DNA of 64,000 nt from Variovorax paradoxus (GCF_030815975.1 NZ_JAUSXL010000002.1:1550001-1614000); one strand, 5' to 3'; shown: positions 46,098 through 59,022, numbered from the stretch's first letter. Notes: generated by a model not told the origin, from the sequence alone. Numbers and translations are program-made.

Positions 46098-46616
46098 TCA
46101 GGCGAAGATTTCTTCGACGGTCAGGCCACGCTTGGCAGCCACTTCGGACGCGGTCGTCGAGTTCTTCAACCCGTCGAGCGTGGCGCGAACCATGTTGTAG
46201 GGATTCGACGAACCATGGCTCTTGGCCACGATGTCGGTGATGCCCATGACTTCGAACACGGCGCGCATCGGGCCGCCGGCGATGATGCCGGTACCCTTCG
46301 GGGCCGGGATCATGACCACCGAGGCAGCGCCCCAATGGCCCGTCACGCGGTGATGCAGCGTGCCGTTCTTGATCGAGATCTTGGCCAGGTTGCGGCGGGC
46401 TTCTTCCATCGCCTTTTGCACTGCAGCGGGCACTTCCTTGGACTTGCCCTTGCCCATGCCGACGCGGCCGTCGCCATCGCCCACGACGGTGAGTGCTGCG
46501 AAACCGAGGATACGACCACCCTTCACCACCTTGGTGACGCGGTTGATCGCAATCATCTTCTCGCGCAAACCGTCTTCAGGGCCTTCGTTCTGCGTTCTTG
46601 CTTGAATCTTTGCCAT
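46098..46616 (-). CDS. rpsE: 30S ribosomal protein S5
   Basis: The 172-residue protein has the S5 double-stranded RNA-binding domain ([61 protein letters not shown]) and the C-terminal domain [37 protein letters not shown]. The glycine-rich loop is the site of spectinomycin-resistance changes in other bacteria. It lies between rplR and rpmD. Confidence 0.98.
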   Translation of the reverse strand: MAKIQARTQNEGPEDGLREKMIAINRVTKVVKGGRILGFAALTVVGDGDGRVGMGKGKSKEVPAAVQKAMEEARRNLAKISIKNGTLHHRVTGHWGAASVVMIPAPKGTGIIAGGPMRAVFEVMGITDIVAKSHGSSNPYNMVRATLDGLKNSTTASEVAAKRGLTVEEIFA

Positions 46617-46634
46617 TTTGAATCTCGTGTCCGT

Positions 46635-47003
46635 TTAGAACTGCAGGCCGGCTTCGCGGGCAGCGTCGGCCAGCGCCTTGACGCGGCCGTGGTACGCGAA
46701 ACCAGCGCGGTCGAAGGCAACCTTCTCGACGCCGGCAGCCTTCGCCTTTTCAGCGATGCGCTTGCCGATGGCCGTGGCAGCGGCGGCATTGCCGCCCTTG
46801 CCCGAGCCGCCGAGGGCAGCACGCACTTCGGCTTCGGCCGTCGATGCGGTGGCAATCACCTTGGTGCCGTCGTCGGAGATGACGGTGGCGTAGATGTGCA
46901 GGTTGGTGCGGTTCACCGTCAGGCGGGCCACGCCCTGCGTCGCGATGCGGATGCGGGTTTGGCGCGAGCGGCGAAGACGCTGTGCTTTTTTGGTCAACAT
47001 CAT
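46635..47003 (-). CDS. rplR: 50S ribosomal protein L18
   Basis: The 122-residue protein starts with a basic tail ([18 protein letters not shown]) and has [31 protein letters not shown], typical of L18, which binds 5S rRNA. Two adjacent ATG codons make the start at 47003 or 47000 equally possible. It lies between rplF and rpsE. Confidence 0.97.
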   Translation of the reverse strand: MMLTKKAQRLRRSRQTRIRIATQGVARLTVNRTNLHIYATVISDDGTKVIATASTAEAEVRAALGGSGKGGNAAAATAIGKRIAEKAKAAGVEKVAFDRAGFAYHGRVKALADAAREAGLQF

Positions 47004-47014
47004 TTTGCTGCCCC

Positions 47015-47548
47015 TTACTTCTTCTTGGTCTCTTTGATCACGATCTTCTCGTCCGAATAACGGATGCCCTTGCCCTTGTAAGGCTCAGGCGGACGAACAG
47101 CGCGGATCTCAGCGGCGATTTGACCAACGCGCTGACGGTCAGCACCCTTGATCACGATTTCGGTCGGGGTCGCAGTGGCCACCGTGATGCCTTGCGGCAT
47201 GTCGATGTTGACCGGGTGCGAATAACCGACTTGCAGGTTCAACTTGTTGTTGGACGCTGCGGCCTTGTAGCCGACGCCGACCAGGTTGAGCTTCTTCTCG
47301 AAGCCCTTGGTCACGCCAACCACCATGTTGTTCACCAGCTGACGGATCGTGCCGCTCATCGCATTCGCTTCACGCGACTCGTTGGCGGGCTCGAAACTCA
47401 GCTTGCCGTCATTGCTGACGACCTTGACCAGTGCATTGCGTGCCAGGTTGAGCGTGCCGCCCGTACCCTTGACGCTGATCTGGTCTTCCTTGATCGACAC
47501 ATCCACGCCTGCGGGGATGGTGATCGGCATTTTTCCTACTCGGGACAT
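47015..47548 (-). CDS. rplF: 50S ribosomal protein L6
   Basis: The 177-residue protein begins [31 protein letters not shown] and shows the duplicated L6 domain, ending [25 protein letters not shown], the signature near the sarcin-ricin loop. It lies between rpsH and rplR. Confidence 0.98.
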   Translation of the reverse strand: MSRVGKMPITIPAGVDVSIKEDQISVKGTGGTLNLARNALVKVVSNDGKLSFEPANESREANAMSGTIRQLVNNMVVGVTKGFEKKLNLVGVGYKAAASNNKLNLQVGYSHPVNIDMPQGITVATATPTEIVIKGADRQRVGQIAAEIRAVRPPEPYKGKGIRYSDEKIVIKETKKK

Positions 47549-47572
47549 TTCAGTTACTCCTCGATGTCTCGG

Positions 47573-47968
47573 TTAGGCGACGTAGCACAGCACTTCGCCA
47601 CCGACACCGGTAGCGCGCGCCTTGCGGTCGGTCATCACGCCCTGAGGGGTCGTGACGATCGCGACGCCGAGGCCGTTCTGGACTTGCGGAATGGAAGCAC
47701 TGGCCTTGTAGACGCGCAGGCCGGGACGGCTCACGCGCTCGATGCGCTCGATGACCGGACGGCCAGCGTAGTACTTCAGGGTAATGACGAGTTCGGACTT
47801 GCCGCCTTCGGTCTTGACCTCGAAACCGTCGATATAGCCCTCGTCCTTCAGGACCTGCGAGATCGCGATCTTCACCTTGGAAGACGGGATCGACACAGTG
47901 GGCTTCGCCACCATCTGCGCGTTACGGATACGCGTCAGCAGGTCGGCAATGGGATCGCTCATGCTCAT
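47573..47968 (-). CDS. rpsH: 30S ribosomal protein S8
   Basis: The 131-residue protein begins [46 protein letters not shown] and ends [34 protein letters not shown]. In E. coli S8 is the translational repressor of the spc operon, binding the rplE region; the same role is likely here. It lies between rpsN and rplF. Confidence 0.98.
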   Translation of the reverse strand: MSMSDPIADLLTRIRNAQMVAKPTVSIPSSKVKIAISQVLKDEGYIDGFEVKTEGGKSELVITLKYYAGRPVIERIERVSRPGLRVYKASASIPQVQNGLGVAIVTTPQGVMTDRKARATGVGGEVLCYVA

Positions 47969-47988
47969 GTTGTTTGCTCCTGCCTGGC

Positions 47989-48294
47989 TTACCAGCTGGC
48001 CTTGGTGACACCGGGGATGTCGCCAGCGAAAGCCAGTTCACGGATCTTGGCGCGAGCCAGACCGAATTGACGGAAGGTGCCACGCGGACGACCGGTGATC
48101 GCGCAACGATTGCGCTGGCGGGTCGGGTTCGCGTTGCGAGGAAGCTTTTGCAGGCCCAGGCGGGCAGCTGCGCGCTCTTCGTCGCTCTTCTTCATGTCGT
48201 TGGAAGCCGCCTTCAGTTCCGCGTGCTTCGCAGCGAACTTGGCAACCAGCTTGTCGCGCTTGAGTTCGCGTTGGATCAAAGATTGTTTAGCCAC
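47989..48294 (-). CDS. rpsN: 30S ribosomal protein S14 (zinc-independent form)
   Basis: The 101-residue protein contains [49 protein letters not shown]. The long form without a CxxC pair shows that it is the zinc-independent type. It lies between rplE and rpsH. Confidence 0.98.
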   Translation of the reverse strand: MAKQSLIQRELKRDKLVAKFAAKHAELKAASNDMKKSDEERAAARLGLQKLPRNANPTRQRNRCAITGRPRGTFRQFGLARAKIRELAFAGDIPGVTKASW

Positions 48295-48302
48295 GGTTCG
48301 CC

Positions 48303-48842
48303 TCAGTTCTTGAACGGGAAACGGAAACCAGCGAGAAGCGCCTTGGCTTCTTCGTCGGACTTGGCCGTCGTCGTGATGCTGATATTGAGACCGCGCAGGG
48401 CATCGACCTTGTCGTATTCGATCTCGGGGAAAATGATCTGTTCCTTGACGCCGATGTTGTAGTTGCCACGGCCGTCGAACGCACGGCCGGAGATGCCGCG
48501 GAAGTCGCGAACACGCGGCAGCGCGATGGTCACGAAACGGTCCAGGAACTCATACATCTGCACGCCACGCAGCGTGACCATGCAGCCGATGGGCTGGTTT
48601 TCGCGGATCTTGAAACCGGCGATGGCCTTCTTCGACTTGGTGACCACGGGCTTCTGGCCGGCGATCTTGGTCAGGTCGGCAACTGCGTTGTCCAGGACCT
48701 TCTTGTCGGCGACAGCTTCGCCCACGCCCATGTTGAGCGTGATCTTGGTGAGGCGGGGGACCTGCATCGGCGACTTGTAGCCGAACTTTTCCGTCAGGTC
48801 TTTCGCGATCTTTTCGCGATAGTGTTGTTGGAGACGTGCCAT
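48303..48842 (-). CDS. rplE: 50S ribosomal protein L5
   Basis: The 179-residue protein reads [57 protein letters not shown] and [11 protein letters not shown] C-terminal features are absent in favour of the normal [52 protein letters not shown]5 binds 5S rRNA in the central protuberance. It lies between rplX and rpsN. Confidence 0.98.
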   Translation of the reverse strand: MARLQQHYREKIAKDLTEKFGYKSPMQVPRLTKITLNMGVGEAVADKKVLDNAVADLTKIAGQKPVVTKSKKAIAGFKIRENQPIGCMVTLRGVQMYEFLDRFVTIALPRVRDFRGISGRAFDGRGNYNIGVKEQIIFPEIEYDKVDALRGLNISITTTAKSDEEAKALLAGFRFPFKN

Positions 48843-48853
48843 GTGAGTACCTC

Positions 48854-49186
48854 TTAGGCGAACTTGATTTCGTCGCCGCTGGACTTGAAGACGCGAACAG
48901 CCACGCGCTTGCCGTCAGCACCCTGGGTGATCTTGATGCCCACGCGATCGGCCTTGCCGGTCGCGGCATTGAAGATCGCCACGTTGGATTGGTGGATGGG
49001 CATGGTCTTTTCGACGATGCCGCCGGTCGTACCCTTGAGGGGGTTCGGCTTGGCGTGCTTCTTGACGATGTTCACGCCCTCGACGACGAGGTGCGAATCG
49101 TCCTTGCGCAGCGAGACGGTGCCGCGCTTGCCTTTGTCGCGCCCGGCCAACACGATGACCTGGTCGCCTTTGCGAATCTTGTTCAT
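48854..49186 (-). CDS. rplX: 50S ribosomal protein L24
   Basis: The 110-residue protein starts [25 protein letters not shown], a KOW motif, and has [40 protein letters not shown]24 starts assembly of the large subunit near the tunnel exit. It lies between rplN and rplE. Confidence 0.98.
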
Positions 49187-49199
49187 GGCGTTGTTGTCC

Positions 49200-49568
49200 T
49201 TAGAGAACTTCGGGGGCCAGCGACACGATCTTCATGAACTTTTCGGTGCGCAGCTCGCGCGTCACCGGTCCGAAGATGCGGGTGCCGATCGGCTCCAGCT
49301 TGGCGTTGAGCAACACGGCTGCGTTGCCATCGAATTTGACGAGCGAACCGTCGGCGCGACGGATGCCCTTGGCGGTGCGAACCACCACTGCGCTGTAGAT
49401 CTCGCCCTTCTTGACGCGACCACGCGGAGCGGCTTCCTTGATGCTCACCTTGATGACGTCGCCCACGCTGGCATAACGCCGCTTGGAGCCACCGAGCACC
49501 TTGATACACAGGACGGATTTCGCGCCCGTGTTGTCGGCCACTTCGAGCCGGGATTCAGTTTGGATCAT
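49200..49568 (-). CDS. rplN: 50S ribosomal protein L14
   Basis: The 122-residue protein begins [46 protein letters not shown], the L14 signature, and ends [12 protein letters not shown]. It contacts the 30S subunit in a bridge. It is the first gene of the operon; upstream genes that often precede it (rpsQ, rpmC, rplP of the S10 cluster) are not present in the window. A promoter lies about 145 bases upstream. Confidence 0.98.
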
Positions 49569-49645
49569 TGCTAGTAGTTCCCAACTTGTACCGATGCGCC
49601 TCCGGGAGGGAAACGCTGCGGTCAGTCTTGGGCCCGTCGTCCGCA

Positions 49646-49707
49646 CCTCGAACCACTCGAGGCACTTCCGCTTTGGGCTGAAAGCTTCGCCTTTTTTGAA
49701 GCGAAGC
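49646..49707 (-). other. Structured 5' leader of the ribosomal operon
   Basis: Two hairpins lie between the promoter and rplN: GCTTCGC (49684-49690) with GCGAAGC (49701-49707), and CCTCGA (49646-49651) with TCGAGG (49657-49662). The transcript would begin close to 49706, so the first hairpin is at its 5' end. Such leaders can serve ribosomal-protein feedback; that role is inferred. Confidence 0.45.
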
Positions 49708-49712
49708 CTGCG

Positions 49713-49741
49713 ATTGTGGCACGCAGGCAAAGGCGTGTCAA
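49713..49741 (-). promoter_or_regulatory. Sigma-70 promoter of the rplN-rplQ operon
   Basis: On the minus strand TTGACA (49741-49736) and CACAAT (49718-49713) are separated by 17 bases. The -35 is a perfect consensus and the spacing ideal. The predicted leader is about 140 bases. Confidence 0.8.
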
Positions 49742-49829
49742 CTGCCTTCTGAGAACGAAATGTACTGGAACTAGACTTGGCGGCGTGCGCACCCTTGTTT
49801 CAGACCCTCGATCCGCTCCCGAATCGCCC

Positions 49830-50975
49830 ATGCGCCGCCGGCTGCTCGCCGGCACGGCCGCCATTGCGGCGGGCCTTGGAGGAGGGGGATTGGGTGGCTG
49901 CAGCAGCAGCCCGGCCATTCCACCGGTGTCGCCGGGACGGCTGCGCCGCCTTGCCGAGGCGCACTGGCCGCACCGGCTGAATATACAGGGCACCACGGCT
50001 GGCGGCCTTTCCGGCATCGACTACGATGCAGAAAGAAGTGAGTACCTGCTGCTCAGCGATGACCGATCGGACCTGAATCCCGCCCGTTTCTATGTGGCCC
50101 AATGGGCCGCCCCCTGGATGCAACCGCCTGAACCGAAGAATGTCGTGCAGCTGCAACGTCCCGGAGGCGGCCCGTGGCCCGCACGGCGCCGCGCCGAGGC
50201 CGGCACTCCGGTTCCGGACCCCGAATCGCTGCGCCTGCGCCCAGGCGCCGGAACCCTGCTCTGGACCAGCGAAGGCGACGTGGGGCGGGGATTCGGCCCG
50301 GCCTTGTACGAGTCGGCGCGCGACGGCCGCCTGCTGCGCGAGTTCGCGCTGCCGGCCATGTTCAACCCCGATTCGGCGCAGCGCCGCGGCCCGCGCGACA
50401 ACCTGGGCTTCGAGGGCCTGGCGCTGACGCCCGACGGCCGCCACGCCTGGCTCGCGATGGAAAACGCGCTGATCCAGGACGGCCCGGTGCCCACCACGCG
50501 TGCGCCGGGCGGCCCGTGCCGGCTGACCCGGGTCGATCTGGAGACCGGCCGCGCCACCCGCCAGATTGCCTATGTTCCCGATGCGATCCCGCTGCGGCCG
50601 CTGATTCCCGGCAGCCATGCCGACAACGGCATCAGCGAGGTCCTGATGCTCGACGCCGACCGCATGCTGGTGCTGGAGCGCGCCTATGCCACCGGCGCCG
50701 GAAACTCGCTGCGCCTCTACGAGATCGATACCCGCGACGCGTCCGACGTGCTGGAGGCGGACGCGCTCGCCCCGGGCAACCACCGCGCCGCGGCGAAGAC
50801 CCTGATCGCCGACCTCGCCTCGCTCGGCCTTTCGCGCCTCGACAACACCGAAGGCATGTGCTGGGGACCGCCGCTGCCGGACGCCAAGCGCATGCTGGTG
50901 GTGGTGAGCGACGACAATTTCAACCCGCTGCAGACAACCCAGTTCGCAGCATTCGAATACACCGACCGACCATGA
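49830..50975 (+). CDS. Esterase-like activity of phytase family protein (exported lipoprotein)
   Basis: The 381-residue protein starts MRRRLLAGTAAIAAGLGGGGLGGC, a signal peptide with twin arginines and a probable lipobox cysteine. The body shows the phytase-like esterase domain: TTAGGLSGIDYDAERSEYLLLSDDRSDLNPARFYVAQW, NLGFEGLALTPDGRHAWLAMENAL and GISEVLMLDADRMLVLERAYATGAGNSLRLYEI. It would act in the periplasm or on the cell surface; the substrate is unknown. It overlaps proC by four bases, which suggests coupling. Confidence 0.88.
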   Translation: MRRRLLAGTAAIAAGLGGGGLGGCSSSPAIPPVSPGRLRRLAEAHWPHRLNIQGTTAGGLSGIDYDAERSEYLLLSDDRSDLNPARFYVAQWAAPWMQPPEPKNVVQLQRPGGGPWPARRRAEAGTPVPDPESLRLRPGAGTLLWTSEGDVGRGFGPALYESARDGRLLREFALPAMFNPDSAQRRGPRDNLGFEGLALTPDGRHAWLAMENALIQDGPVPTTRAPGGPCRLTRVDLETGRATRQIAYVPDAIPLRPLIPGSHADNGISEVLMLDADRMLVLERAYATGAGNSLRLYEIDTRDASDVLEADALAPGNHRAAAKTLIADLASLGLSRLDNTEGMCWGPPLPDAKRMLVVVSDDNFNPLQTTQFAAFEYTDRP

Positions 50976-51829
50976 CCATCGCCGTCACCTTCCTGCCCCG
51001 CACCGCACCGCCGCCGCTGCCTCCGATCGCCTTCATCGGCGGCGGCAACATGGCCAGCGCCATCATCGGCGGCCTCATCAAGCAGGGCACGCCCGCCAGC
51101 ACCTTCGAGGTGGTCGAGCCCTTCGAGGAGGCCCGCACCAAGCTCGCGCAGGCCTTCGGCATTGCGGCCCATGCCGAGGCCGGCGACGCCCTTTCGCGCT
51201 GCGCCGTGGTGGTGTGGGCAGTCAAGCCGCAGGCTTTCGCGGACGCGGCCCGACCGGTGCGCGCGTTCGCAGCCAACGCACTGCACCTGAGCGTGGCAGC
51301 GGGCATTCCGTCGGGCAGCATCGCGCGCTGGCTCGGCAGCGAACGCGTGGTGCGCGCCATGCCCAACACGCCGGCGCTGGTCGGCCAAGGCATGACCGGC
51401 CTCTATGCGCGCGCCGCGGTGGATGCCGCCGACCGCGCCCTGGTCGGGCAACTGCTGGCGCCGACCGGCGAGTTGCTCTGGGTCGACGACGAAGCCGCGC
51501 TCGACGCGGTGACTGCCATGTCCGGCTCCGGCCCCGCCTATGTGTTCTATTTCATCGAGGCGATGACCGAAGCCGGCGTCGAGATGGGCCTGCCGCTCGA
51601 CCAGGCCCAGCGGCTGGCCATCGGCACCTTCACCGGGGCTTCGGCGCTCGCGCACAGCGCCACCGAGCCGCCGTCGGTGCTGCGCGAACGCGTGACTTCC
51701 AAGGGCGGCACCACCCATGCGGCGATCACGTCGCTCGAGGGTGCCGGCGTCAAGGCGCAGTTCAAGGCCGCCATTCGCGCGGCGCAGAAGCGCGCCGCCG
51801 AACTGGGCGACGAATTCGGCAAGGCCTGA
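50972..51829 (+). CDS. proC: Pyrroline-5-carboxylate reductase
   Basis: The 285-residue protein has the N-terminal dinucleotide motif IAFIGGGNMASAIIGGLIKQG, VWAVKPQAFADA, RVVRAMPNTPALVGQGMTGLYA and the C-terminal ProC signature MSGSGPAYVFYFIEAM with RERVTSKGGTTHAAITSLE. It reduces 1-pyrroline-5-carboxylate to proline with NAD(P)H, the last step of proline synthesis. The ATG at 50972 overlaps the preceding gene's stop. The N-terminus has an extra ~15 residues before the glycine motif (PRTAPPPLPP). Confidence 0.96.
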   Translation: MTIAVTFLPRTAPPPLPPIAFIGGGNMASAIIGGLIKQGTPASTFEVVEPFEEARTKLAQAFGIAAHAEAGDALSRCAVVVWAVKPQAFADAARPVRAFAANALHLSVAAGIPSGSIARWLGSERVVRAMPNTPALVGQGMTGLYARAAVDAADRALVGQLLAPTGELLWVDDEAALDAVTAMSGSGPAYVFYFIEAMTEAGVEMGLPLDQAQRLAIGTFTGASALAHSATEPPSVLRERVTSKGGTTHAAITSLEGAGVKAQFKAAIRAAQKRAAELGDEFGKA

Positions 51830-51850
51830 GCGGCCCGCCCGGCGCTCGAT

Positions 51851-52711
51851 CTACTTCAGCGCGTAGCCGGCCGCGACGCCGGCAAACACGGTGAAGCCCA
51901 GCCAGTGGTTCAGCCGGAAGGCCTTGAAGCAGCCGTCGCGGCTGCGATCGCGGATCAGCCGCCAGTGCCAGGCGGCCTGCGCCAAGGCGATGCCGATGGC
52001 CGCGAAGAATGCGGCGCCCAGGCCCCGGCTCGCGCCCGCCCACGCCCAGACGGCCAGGAACAGGCCGTAGCTCGCCATCACGGCCGCCACGTCGAAGCGG
52101 CCGAAGGTGATGGCCGAGGTCTTCATGCCGATCTTCAGGTCGTCGTCGCGGTCGACCATCGCGTACTCGGTGTCGTAGGCCAGCACCCAGAACAGGTTGC
52201 CGGCCAGCAGCCAGGCGGCAAACACCGGAACCGTGGATTGCACCGCCGCAAAAGCCATCGGAATGCCGAAGCTGAAGGCAATGCCGAGCACCGCCTGCGG
52301 AACCGACACGAAGCGCTTGGCGAACGGATAGATCAGCGTGATGGCCAGCGCCGCGAACGACCACAGGATGGTGAGCCGGTTGGTGGTGAGCACCAGCCCG
52401 AAGGCCAGGAGCGCCAGCACGGCGCCCAGCACCAGCGCCTCCCTGACCGACACCGCGCCGCTGGTCACCGGCCGCTGCGCGGTGCGCTTCACATGGCGGT
52501 CGAAGTCGCGGTCGGCCACGTCGTTGACGCAGCAGCCCGCGCTGCGCATCAGGATGGTGCCCAGCACGAACACGGCCAGCAGATGCCAGCCCGGCCAGCC
52601 TCCGGCCGCGAACCAGAGCGCGCCCAGCGCGGGCCAGAGCAGCAGCAGCCAGCCGGCGGGGCGGTTCCAGCGGATCAGGTCGAGATAGAGCGCAAAACGG
52701 CGAGCGAGCAT
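51851..52711 (-). CDS. ubiA: 4-Hydroxybenzoate octaprenyltransferase
   Basis: This 286-residue membrane protein has about eight helices and the two UbiA aspartate-rich motifs, [19 protein letters not shown] near residue 62 and [20 protein letters not shown] near 185. These bind the magnesium and prenyl diphosphate. It attaches the polyprenyl tail to 4-hydroxybenzoate in ubiquinone synthesis. It converges on proC with 21 bases between the stops. No ubiC gene is adjacent. Confidence 0.96.
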   Translation of the reverse strand: MLARRFALYLDLIRWNRPAGWLLLLWPALGALWFAAGGWPGWHLLAVFVLGTILMRSAGCCVNDVADRDFDRHVKRTAQRPVTSGAVSVREALVLGAVLALLAFGLVLTTNRLTILWSFAALAITLIYPFAKRFVSVPQAVLGIAFSFGIPMAFAAVQSTVPVFAAWLLAGNLFWVLAYDTEYAMVDRDDDLKIGMKTSAITFGRFDVAAVMASYGLFLAVWAWAGASRGLGAAFFAAIGIALAQAAWHWRLIRDRSRDGCFKAFRLNHWLGFTVFAGVAAGYALK

Positions 52712-52770
52712 GCGGCGGGCAAAAAAAGAGCGGCCATTGTGCCGCTCCTGGGTTCGCGGGGCCCGGGCGC

Positions 52771-53346
52771 TCAGTCTTCGAGCAGCGAACGCAGCATCCA
52801 GGCGGTCTGGTCGTGCACCGTGCAGCGCGCGGTCAGCATGTCGGCCGTCGGGTCGTCGCCGGCTTCTTCGGCTACGGGGATGAATTCGCGCGCGATGCGC
52901 GACACGGTTTCGTGGCCCTTGACCAGGATGCGCACCATCTCCATCGCCTTCGGCGGGGTCTGGGGCACGTCGGGCACGGTGGCGATCTTGCTGAACTCGG
53001 CGTAGGAGCCCGGCGCGTAGTGGCCCAGCGCGCGAATGCGTTCCGCGAGCACGTCGGTGGCGCCCCAGAGTTCGGTGTACTGGCCCATGAACATCGCATG
53101 CAGCGAGTTGAAGTGCGGCCCCGTCACGTTCCAGTGGAAGTTGTGGGTCGTGAGGTAGAGCGTGTAGGTGTCGGCCAGCACGCGGCTCAGGCCCTCGGCA
53201 ATGGCGGCGCGGTCCTGGCGCTCGATGCCGATGTTGATGATGGGCGCATTGCGGCTGCCGGACTCCTGCGCCACCACGGCGCCGCCCTTCTTGGGCACCT
53301 TGCCGGGCGAAGCGGACGGCGATGTTTTCTTCGATGCTTTGGCCAT
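52771..53346 (-). CDS. dps: Dps-family DNA-binding ferritin-like protein with an altered ferroxidase ligand
   Basis: The 191-residue protein has a lysine/serine-rich N-terminal tail ([22 protein letters not shown]) suited to DNA binding, then the Dps four-helix bundle with [41 protein letters not shown]. Ligand positions equivalent to E. coli Dps H51, H63, D78 and E82 are H71, H83, D98 and E102. The position matching D67 (usually D or E) is Met87. It would protect DNA and sequester iron in stress. The next gene on the same strand's upstream side is oxyR, which controls dps in other bacteria. Confidence 0.93.
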   Translation of the reverse strand: MAKASKKTSPSASPGKVPKKGGAVVAQESGSRNAPIINIGIERQDRAAIAEGLSRVLADTYTLYLTTHNFHWNVTGPHFNSLHAMFMGQYTELWGATDVLAERIRALGHYAPGSYAEFSKIATVPDVPQTPPKAMEMVRILVKGHETVSRIAREFIPVAEEAGDDPTADMLTARCTVHDQTAWMLRSLLED

Positions 53347-53481
53347 GTCTGGAAACTCTTTCTTCAGGTTGTGCAGGACACTCTTATTCTGAAAGCCGAC
53401 CCGCGGCTTCGCAACAGCGTCACGCTATCCCGGTGATGAATGAATCCGAACGGCCGCCGCGCAGGCCAGGTTCTCGTATTT

Positions 53482-54447
53482 CTACGACAGCCGTTTGACG
53501 CCCGGCAGCTCGCACGCATAGATCGCGTTGCGCAAGGCCGCGATCGCCTCGTAGCGCGTGAAGGTGCGGCGCCAGGCCAGCACCACGCGCCGCGTCGGCG
53601 GATCACGGTCCTGCGCGTCGCGCACCGGCAGGTAGCGCACCATCTGCTCGGGCTCCTTGCGTCCCTTGACCTTGGGCTTGAGCGCTTCGGCCGGCACCGA
53701 CAGGCGCGGCACCAGCGTCACGCCCATGCCCGAGGCCACCATGTGCTTGATGGTCTCGAGCGACGAGCCCTCGAAGCTCTTGCGGATGCCCTCGGCATTG
53801 CTCGAGAAGCGCGCGAACTCGGGGCACACCTCGAGCACGTGGTCGCGAAAGCAATGGCCGGTGCCGAGCAGCAGCATGGTTTCGTTCTGCAGCTCTTCCG
53901 AAGTGACCGATTCGCGGTCGGCCAGCTTGTGCTTGGTGGGCAGCGCCGCCATGAAAGGCTCGTCGTAGAGCGGCGCCATCGCCAGGCCGGTGTCGGGAAA
54001 GGGCTCGGCCATGATCGCGCAGTCGATCTCGCCGGCACGCAGCATCTCGAGCAGCTTGGCGGTGAAGTTCTCCTGCAGCACCAGCGGCATCTGCGGCGTG
54101 CGTGCAATCACCTGGCGCACGAGGTCGGGCAGCAGGTAGGGGCCGATGGTGTAGATCACGCCAAGGTTCAGCGCGCCGGCCAGCGGGTCTTTCCCGCGCT
54201 TGGCGATTTCCTTGATGCTGGCGGCCTGGTCGAGCACGCTCTGCGCCTGCTGCACGATCTGCTCGCCGAGCGGCGTGACGGTGACTTCGCCCGCGCTGCG
54301 CTCGAAGAGCTTGACCTCGAGTTCGTCCTCGAGCTTCTTGATGGCCACCGAGAGAGTGGGTTGGGAAACGTAGCAGGCCTCGGCCGCCTTGCCGAAGTGC
54401 CGTTCGCGGGCTACTGCGACGATGTATTTGAGTTCGGTGAGAGTCAT
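53482..54447 (-). CDS. oxyR: Hydrogen peroxide-sensing LysR regulator OxyR
   Basis: The 321-residue protein has a LysR HTH (LTELKYIVAVARERHFGKAAEACYVSQPTLSVAIKKLEDELEVKLFER) and the peroxide-sensing cysteines in GTGHCFRDHVLEVC, Cys199 and Cys208, at exactly the E. coli OxyR positions. Oxidation to a disulfide switches on peroxide-defence genes. The ATG at 54447 is preferred to the upstream TTG at 54459. It lies behind recG on the same strand, a gene order common in betaproteobacteria, and ahead of dps. Confidence 0.95.
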   Translation of the reverse strand: MTLTELKYIVAVARERHFGKAAEACYVSQPTLSVAIKKLEDELEVKLFERSAGEVTVTPLGEQIVQQAQSVLDQAASIKEIAKRGKDPLAGALNLGVIYTIGPYLLPDLVRQVIARTPQMPLVLQENFTAKLLEMLRAGEIDCAIMAEPFPDTGLAMAPLYDEPFMAALPTKHKLADRESVTSEELQNETMLLLGTGHCFRDHVLEVCPEFARFSSNAEGIRKSFEGSSLETIKHMVASGMGVTLVPRLSVPAEALKPKVKGRKEPEQMVRYLPVRDAQDRDPPTRRVVLAWRRTFTRYEAIAALRNAIYACELPGVKRLS

Positions 54448-54549
54448 AGCTTGCGTCAATTATGCGCAAGCGTTCCTGACCAAGCGCTGCATGGGGTTGC
54501 CTTTAGGCCGAAGGGACCGCATCGGCTGCCGCCGGCGCAGCGAACAGGC

Positions 54550-56679
54550 CTAGGCCTTCAGGTATTCGGCCTTGGTGCCGAGCCAGCGGTCGATATGGCG
54601 CTGGGCCAGGTCCGGATGCTTGTCGAGCATGAGCGGTGCCAGTTCGCGCGCCCAGTCGAGCAGCATCGTGTCGGTGCTGAGATCGGCAAAACGCAGCAGC
54701 GGCGCGCCCGACTGGCGCGCACCCAGGAATTCGCCCGGGCCGCGGATCTCGAGGTCGCGCCGCGCAATCTCGAAGCCGTCGCTGGTCTCGGCCATGGCCT
54801 TGAGCCGCGCCCGCGCGGCCTCGCCCACGCGGCCGCTGTCTCCGGGCGCGTAGAGCAGCACGCAGGCCGAGGCCGCGGCGCCGCGCCCCACGCGGCCGCG
54901 CAGCTGGTGCAGCTGCGAGAGCCCGAAGCGTTCGGCATGCTCGATCACCATCAGCGAGGCATTCGGCACGTCCACGCCCACCTCGATGACCGTGGTGCTC
55001 ACCAGCACCTGGATCTCGTTGGCCGTGAAGGCGGCCATCACCGCCTGCTTCTCGGCCGTGGGCATGCGCGAATGCAGCAGCCCGACGTTGACGGCCGCGC
55101 CGAGCGCATCGGCCAGCTCGTCGCGCGTCTCGGTGGCGTTGCGCAGGTCGACCGCCTCGCTTTCCTCGATCAGCGGACAGACCCAGTAGACCTGCCGGCC
55201 TTGTTCGAGCTGCGCCTGGATGCGCGCAATCACCTCATCGCGCCGGTGGTCGGCCACCAGCCTGGTGACGATGGGCGTGCGGCCTGGCGGCAGCTCGTCG
55301 AGCGTGGAGACGTCGAGGTCGGCGTAGTAGCTCATCGCCAGCGTGCGCGGAATGGGGGTGGCGCTCATCATCAGCAGGTGCGGTTCGAGATGCCCCACAG
55401 CCTTGCCGCGCAAGGCCAGGCGCTGCGCCACACCGAAGCGGTGCTGCTCGTCGATGATCGCCAGCGCGAGATTCCTGAAGCGCACTTTCTCCGAAATGAC
55501 GGCATGGGTGCCGATGACCAGGGCCGCCTCGCCGCTCTCGACCGCGGCCGACATCGCGTCGCGCTCCTTCTTCTTCTGGCTGCCGGTAAGCCAGGCCACG
55601 CGCAGGCCGCGTTCGGCCAGCAGCGGATCGAGCCAGCCGACCAGCTTGCCGAAGTGCTGGGCCGCAAGGATTTCGGTCGGCGCCATCAGCGCGCACTGAA
55701 AGCCCGCGTCGATGCAGCGCGCCGCCGCGAGCGCCGCCACCACGGTCTTGCCCGAGCCCACGTCGCCTTGCAGCAGCCGGTGCATCGGGATCTCGCGGCG
55801 CAGATCGCAGGTGATTTCCTCGCCCACGCGCTGCTGCGCGCCGGTCAGACCAAAGGGCAGCACCGCGAGCAGCTGCGCATGCAGCGAACTCGCCTCTGGC
55901 TCGGCCGGGGAAGGCAGCATCGGCGCACGCTGCGCCGCGCGCTCCAGCCGCGCCTGCAACTGCGAGAGCTGTTGCGCCAGCAGCTCCTCCGCCTTGATGC
56001 GCTGCCACGCCGGATGGCTGTGGTCTTCGAGCGTGGCCATGGCCACGTCGGGCGTCGGGTAGTGCAGGAAAGTGAGCGAACTGCGCAGGTCCCAGGCGCC
56101 GCGCCATCCGATCTGCACGGGAATCGTCTCGTCGAGCACCGCGCGCGCCAGGCCCGAGCGCACCTCGCGTCGCAGCACCGGCTGCGGCAGCCCGGCAATG
56201 GTCGAGTAGACCGGCGTCAGCGCCTGCGGCAATGCCGTGCCGGCCGCCTTGACGGTGGGATGCATCATCTGCCGCCCGACGAAGCCGCCGCGCATCTCGC
56301 CGCGCACACGCACGCGCGCGCCGACGGCCAGCTGCTTCTGCTGCGAGGGATAGAAATTGAAGAAGCGCAGCTGGCAGGTGTCGCTGCCATCGTCGATGGT
56401 GGCAATCAGCTGCCGGCGCGGGCGGTACACCACCTCGCATTCGGTCACCACGCCCTCGACCTGCGCCATGTCGCCGTCGCGCGTGTCGGCCAGCCGCACG
56501 ATGCGCGTCTCGTCCTCGTAGCGCATCGGCAGATAGAGTGCAAAGTCGATGTCGCGCACGAGGCCGAGCTTGCGCAGCGCGCGCTGCACGGCGCTCAGGC
56601 CCGCGCCGGGCGCGGCCGGGGCGGCGGCGGGCAGGCTCGGGGTCTTTTCGGTGGGCACGGACTTCGCGGAAGCGGGCAT
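54550..56679 (-). CDS. recG: ATP-dependent DNA helicase RecG
   Basis: The 709-residue helicase has the N-terminal wedge/OB domain ([25 protein letters not shown]), Walker [19 protein letters not shown], the DEQH box [20 protein letters not shown] and helicase motifs [36 protein letters not shown] and [16 protein letters not shown], plus [12 protein letters not shown]. It remodels stalled replication forks and Holliday junctions. The ATG at 56679 gives the MPASAK N-terminus. It is divergent from queA, 82 bases apart. Confidence 0.96.
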   Translation of the reverse strand: MPASAKSVPTEKTPSLPAAAPAAPGAGLSAVQRALRKLGLVRDIDFALYLPMRYEDETRIVRLADTRDGDMAQVEGVVTECEVVYRPRRQLIATIDDGSDTCQLRFFNFYPSQQKQLAVGARVRVRGEMRGGFVGRQMMHPTVKAAGTALPQALTPVYSTIAGLPQPVLRREVRSGLARAVLDETIPVQIGWRGAWDLRSSLTFLHYPTPDVAMATLEDHSHPAWQRIKAEELLAQQLSQLQARLERAAQRAPMLPSPAEPEASSLHAQLLAVLPFGLTGAQQRVGEEITCDLRREIPMHRLLQGDVGSGKTVVAALAAARCIDAGFQCALMAPTEILAAQHFGKLVGWLDPLLAERGLRVAWLTGSQKKKERDAMSAAVESGEAALVIGTHAVISEKVRFRNLALAIIDEQHRFGVAQRLALRGKAVGHLEPHLLMMSATPIPRTLAMSYYADLDVSTLDELPPGRTPIVTRLVADHRRDEVIARIQAQLEQGRQVYWVCPLIEESEAVDLRNATETRDELADALGAAVNVGLLHSRMPTAEKQAVMAAFTANEIQVLVSTTVIEVGVDVPNASLMVIEHAERFGLSQLHQLRGRVGRGAAASACVLLYAPGDSGRVGEAARARLKAMAETSDGFEIARRDLEIRGPGEFLGARQSGAPLLRFADLSTDTMLLDWARELAPLMLDKHPDLAQRHIDRWLGTKAEYLKA

Positions 56680-56761
56680 GGGACAATTCTGCCCGGCTCC
56701 GGCCACGTTCTACTTATCTTCCACGCCTCCTTGGCACGGGCCCGTCCGGCCCTCAAGCACC

Positions 56762-59007
<2,246 letters not shown>

Positions 59008-59022
59008 CGCGCCGGGGCCAGG

